DNA from: JBDKFK01 sp039798745
GTDB lineage: Bacteria > Patescibacteriota > Microgenomatia > UBA1406 > GWC2-37-13
NCBI GenBank assembly: GCA_039798745.1
Contig: JBDKFK010000006.1
Location: forward strand, 1 to 64,000
Length of the DNA: 64,000 bases
Direction of reading: 5' to 3'
Shown: positions 62,584-64,000 of the stretch, one piece after another
Layout of the letters: every line of letters begins with the position of its first letter
How positions within the stretch are numbered: position 1 is the stretch's first letter
Position numbers and translations under genes: made by a program
The notes under the pieces: model-generated
What the model was told of the DNA's origin: nothing
Database searches by the model: none
Seen by the model: the letters and a program-made list of their open reading frames with translations, nothing else

Positions 62584-64000
62584 CTACTTCGCATGAGTCC
62601 AGTCGGTCCACCCTATATTTTTCCCACCAGTTGCAGTAGAAGTAGAATAATTAGTGCCACCGTAATAGTTCGCGACCCAAGGGATCCACGTATCGTCACC
62701 GCCTGGAGGATAATTTATTTTATACAGCATATTCATTGATCGAACAATTACGTTATCTCCTGATGTAAACGGGAGCACATTGGCTCGATGAAGAAGGACT
62801 GCTGTAACAATAAATCCTTGCATACCTTCCCACATGTACCCACTGAATGTTGGTGGCCATTTATACTCACCACCCCGACGCCAATCTTCGGGAATAATAC
62901 CTGACATATTTTGTCCATTTTTCGTGGCACCGTTCACATTTACTCCCGCGATGGGGGAGCCTGCATGCCACGTAGTTGAGGTATAAACCATTTTAGATGA
63001 ATTTGGGCTGTTTATGCCGATGAAGGCTTTATAAGAATTAGCCATATCGGTTAATAATGCAGTATCATTTAAGTATAAAGCTGCTGCAGTTACCGATGCG
63101 CGTGCATGACCACCCCAGTTATTAGCCGATGACTGAGCTGTACATAGGAGTCCTTCACCAGAACAGCTGTGGCCAGTTATCTTCACGTGGACCATCTTTT
63201 GAACCCAACTCATGAATGCTGCATCGCGGTATCCAATAATATCTGCGGCAATGATATATGTCTGTAAACCACGACCCAGCTCCAAAGCTCGCGTAAGCGG
63301 CGATTGCATTGCCGAATTGAGTCCGGCAATAGTTTTACTCCGCATTGCAGCATTATTGGTTCTCACGGCAACAAGCGCTCCTGCTAATGTCAGGATATCG
63401 TGAGGGCTATCATTGTCTCCCAAGTTTGCAGAGCCCCAATTGCTATCTGCAGCCGCCTTTACATTAGTCCATCCGCTACCACTCATAGGTAACTTTGCGA
63501 TTTCTTCAGTTGAGATCCAGATACCCTTGCTAACTTGCTGTGGAGTATTCGTCGTTGTTCTCGTCGGTGTCGGCGAAGTAGAGGAGATCGTCGGAGAAAT
63601 ACCTGTAGTAGATGTTGTTGATGCACTAATACCAAAGTATCCTTTTCTCCATGCTTCAAAATCTGCTACAGTCACACTACCATCTCCATCATAATCGGCT
63701 GACTTTGTTGAAAGCTGTCCTGTATATTCTTTACGAAAAATCTCAAAATCAGTTATATCAATAGCATTGTCACAGTTTGCATCTCCCTGACTACGCTTAG
63801 CACATCCTGCTGAGGGTGTGTTGCTAGGGATTCCAGATCCCGGAGTTGCTGTTGGTCCTCCTGTTCCACCCGCTGCCGTAACTACAAAATCGTCTATAAC
63901 CTGACCATTTACATTTTTGAAATAACCATGAGCTTTATTAGGATCACCATTGTAATTAAATACCATAAACAGTGCTCCGTGTACTGACCCTTGTGTCGTA
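62584..64000 (-). CDS. Secreted alginate-lyase-fold protein with dockerin domain (5' end outside window)
   Basis: At least 471 residues; the frame is open to the window end, so the N-terminus and signal are missing. Order: a short beta segment (HGYFKNVNGQVIDDFVV), Thr/Pro/Ser linker, a dockerin-like pair (GDANCDNAIDITDFEIF and DYDGDGSVTVADFEAWRKGY), a second Thr-rich linker, and an alpha-helical domain (GRGLQTYIIAADIIGY, NNWGGHARASVTAAALYL) like the alginate_lyase superfamily. A likely polysaccharide lyase. The dockerin closely matches that of 3466-5031. Confidence 0.78.
   Translation of the reverse strand, partial: TTQGSVHGALFMVFNYNGDPNKAHGYFKNVNGQVIDDFVVTAAGGTGGPTATPGSGIPSNTPSAGCAKRSQGDANCDNAIDITDFEIFRKEYTGQLSTKSADYDGDGSVTVADFEAWRKGYFGISASTTSTTGISPTISSTSPTPTRTTTNTPQQVSKGIWISTEEIAKLPMSGSGWTNVKAAADSNWGSANLGDNDSPHDILTLAGALVAVRTNNAAMRSKTIAGLNSAMQSPLTRALELGRGLQTYIIAADIIGYRDAAFMSWVQKMVHVKITGHSCSGEGLLCTAQSSANNWGGHARASVTAAALYLNDTALLTDMANSYKAFIGINSPNSSKMVYTSTTWHAGSPIAGVNVNGATKNGQNMSGIIPEDWRRGGEYKWPPTFSGYMWEGMQGFIVTAVLLHRANVLPFTSGDNVIVRSMNMLYKINYPPGGDDTWIPWVANYYGGTNYSTSTATGGKNIGWTDWTHAK

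Overview
The window looks like a chromosomal piece of an uncultured Candidate Phyla Radiation (Patescibacteria) bacterium, most likely from the Microgenomates/Katanobacteria side. The reasons are a divergent but full-length 16S rRNA gene with changes in the universal 530 loop, pared-down housekeeping proteins (trigger factor without its PPIase domain, PheT without its N-terminal tRNA-binding OB fold), many membrane-anchored small proteins, a type IV pilus locus, NAD salvage instead of synthesis, and unlinked rRNA genes. UGA is an ordinary stop for many genes here, so the code is table 11, with one striking exception described below. The phylum call is inference; a 16S tree would settle it.

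Layout. 1-2.3 kb: an NAD salvage operon (nadR, pnuC) next to its probable regulator nrtR, with two matching 20-bp operators. 2.4-3.45 kb: a two-gene operon whose second gene is an AhpD-like peroxidase-family protein with an in-frame UGA exactly at the second cysteine of its CxxC motif, followed by a SECIS-like hairpin: a candidate selenoprotein. 3.5-21.7 kb: an accessory mix, including a secreted beta-helix protein with a dockerin domain, an HD-domain protein, DUF2079 membrane protein, endonuclease III, two lysozyme-like secreted paralogues, trigger factor, an MtaB-like methylthiotransferase, Nudix proteins, four tRNAs and several unrecognised genes. 21.7-29 kb: thrS-infC-rpmI-rplT-pheS-pheT plus two Nudix genes. 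thrS is preceded by a 14-residue leader peptide with five consecutive Thr codons and overlapping antiterminator and terminator hairpins, a textbook attenuator. 29-41.6 kb: hydrolase, membrane TPR protein, response regulator, MFS transporter, class A PBP, recG, rpmF, nusB, rnc, rpsP. 41.6-55 kb: type IV pilus locus (pilM/N/O, eight pilin-like genes, pilB, pilT, pilC), a polymerase III delta' gene and an O-antigen-ligase-like protein. 55-57.9 kb: mreB-like gene and a solitary 16S rRNA gene with promoter, boxA and processing stem. 58-64 kb: SAM hydroxide adenosyltransferase family protein, Nramp-like transporter with a PRC/MgtE/CBS partner, a leucine-rich-repeat protein and a second secreted dockerin protein that runs off the end.

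Gene expression appears to come in two styles. Many genes have a -10 box only 5-9 nt before the start codon and no Shine-Dalgarno sequence, so their mRNAs are probably leaderless. A second set (pnuC-nadR, the selenoprotein operon, the HD gene and four unrecognised genes) has a longer leader, usually with a hairpin, a clear AAGGAG site, visibly higher G+C, and in most cases a strong terminator hairpin.
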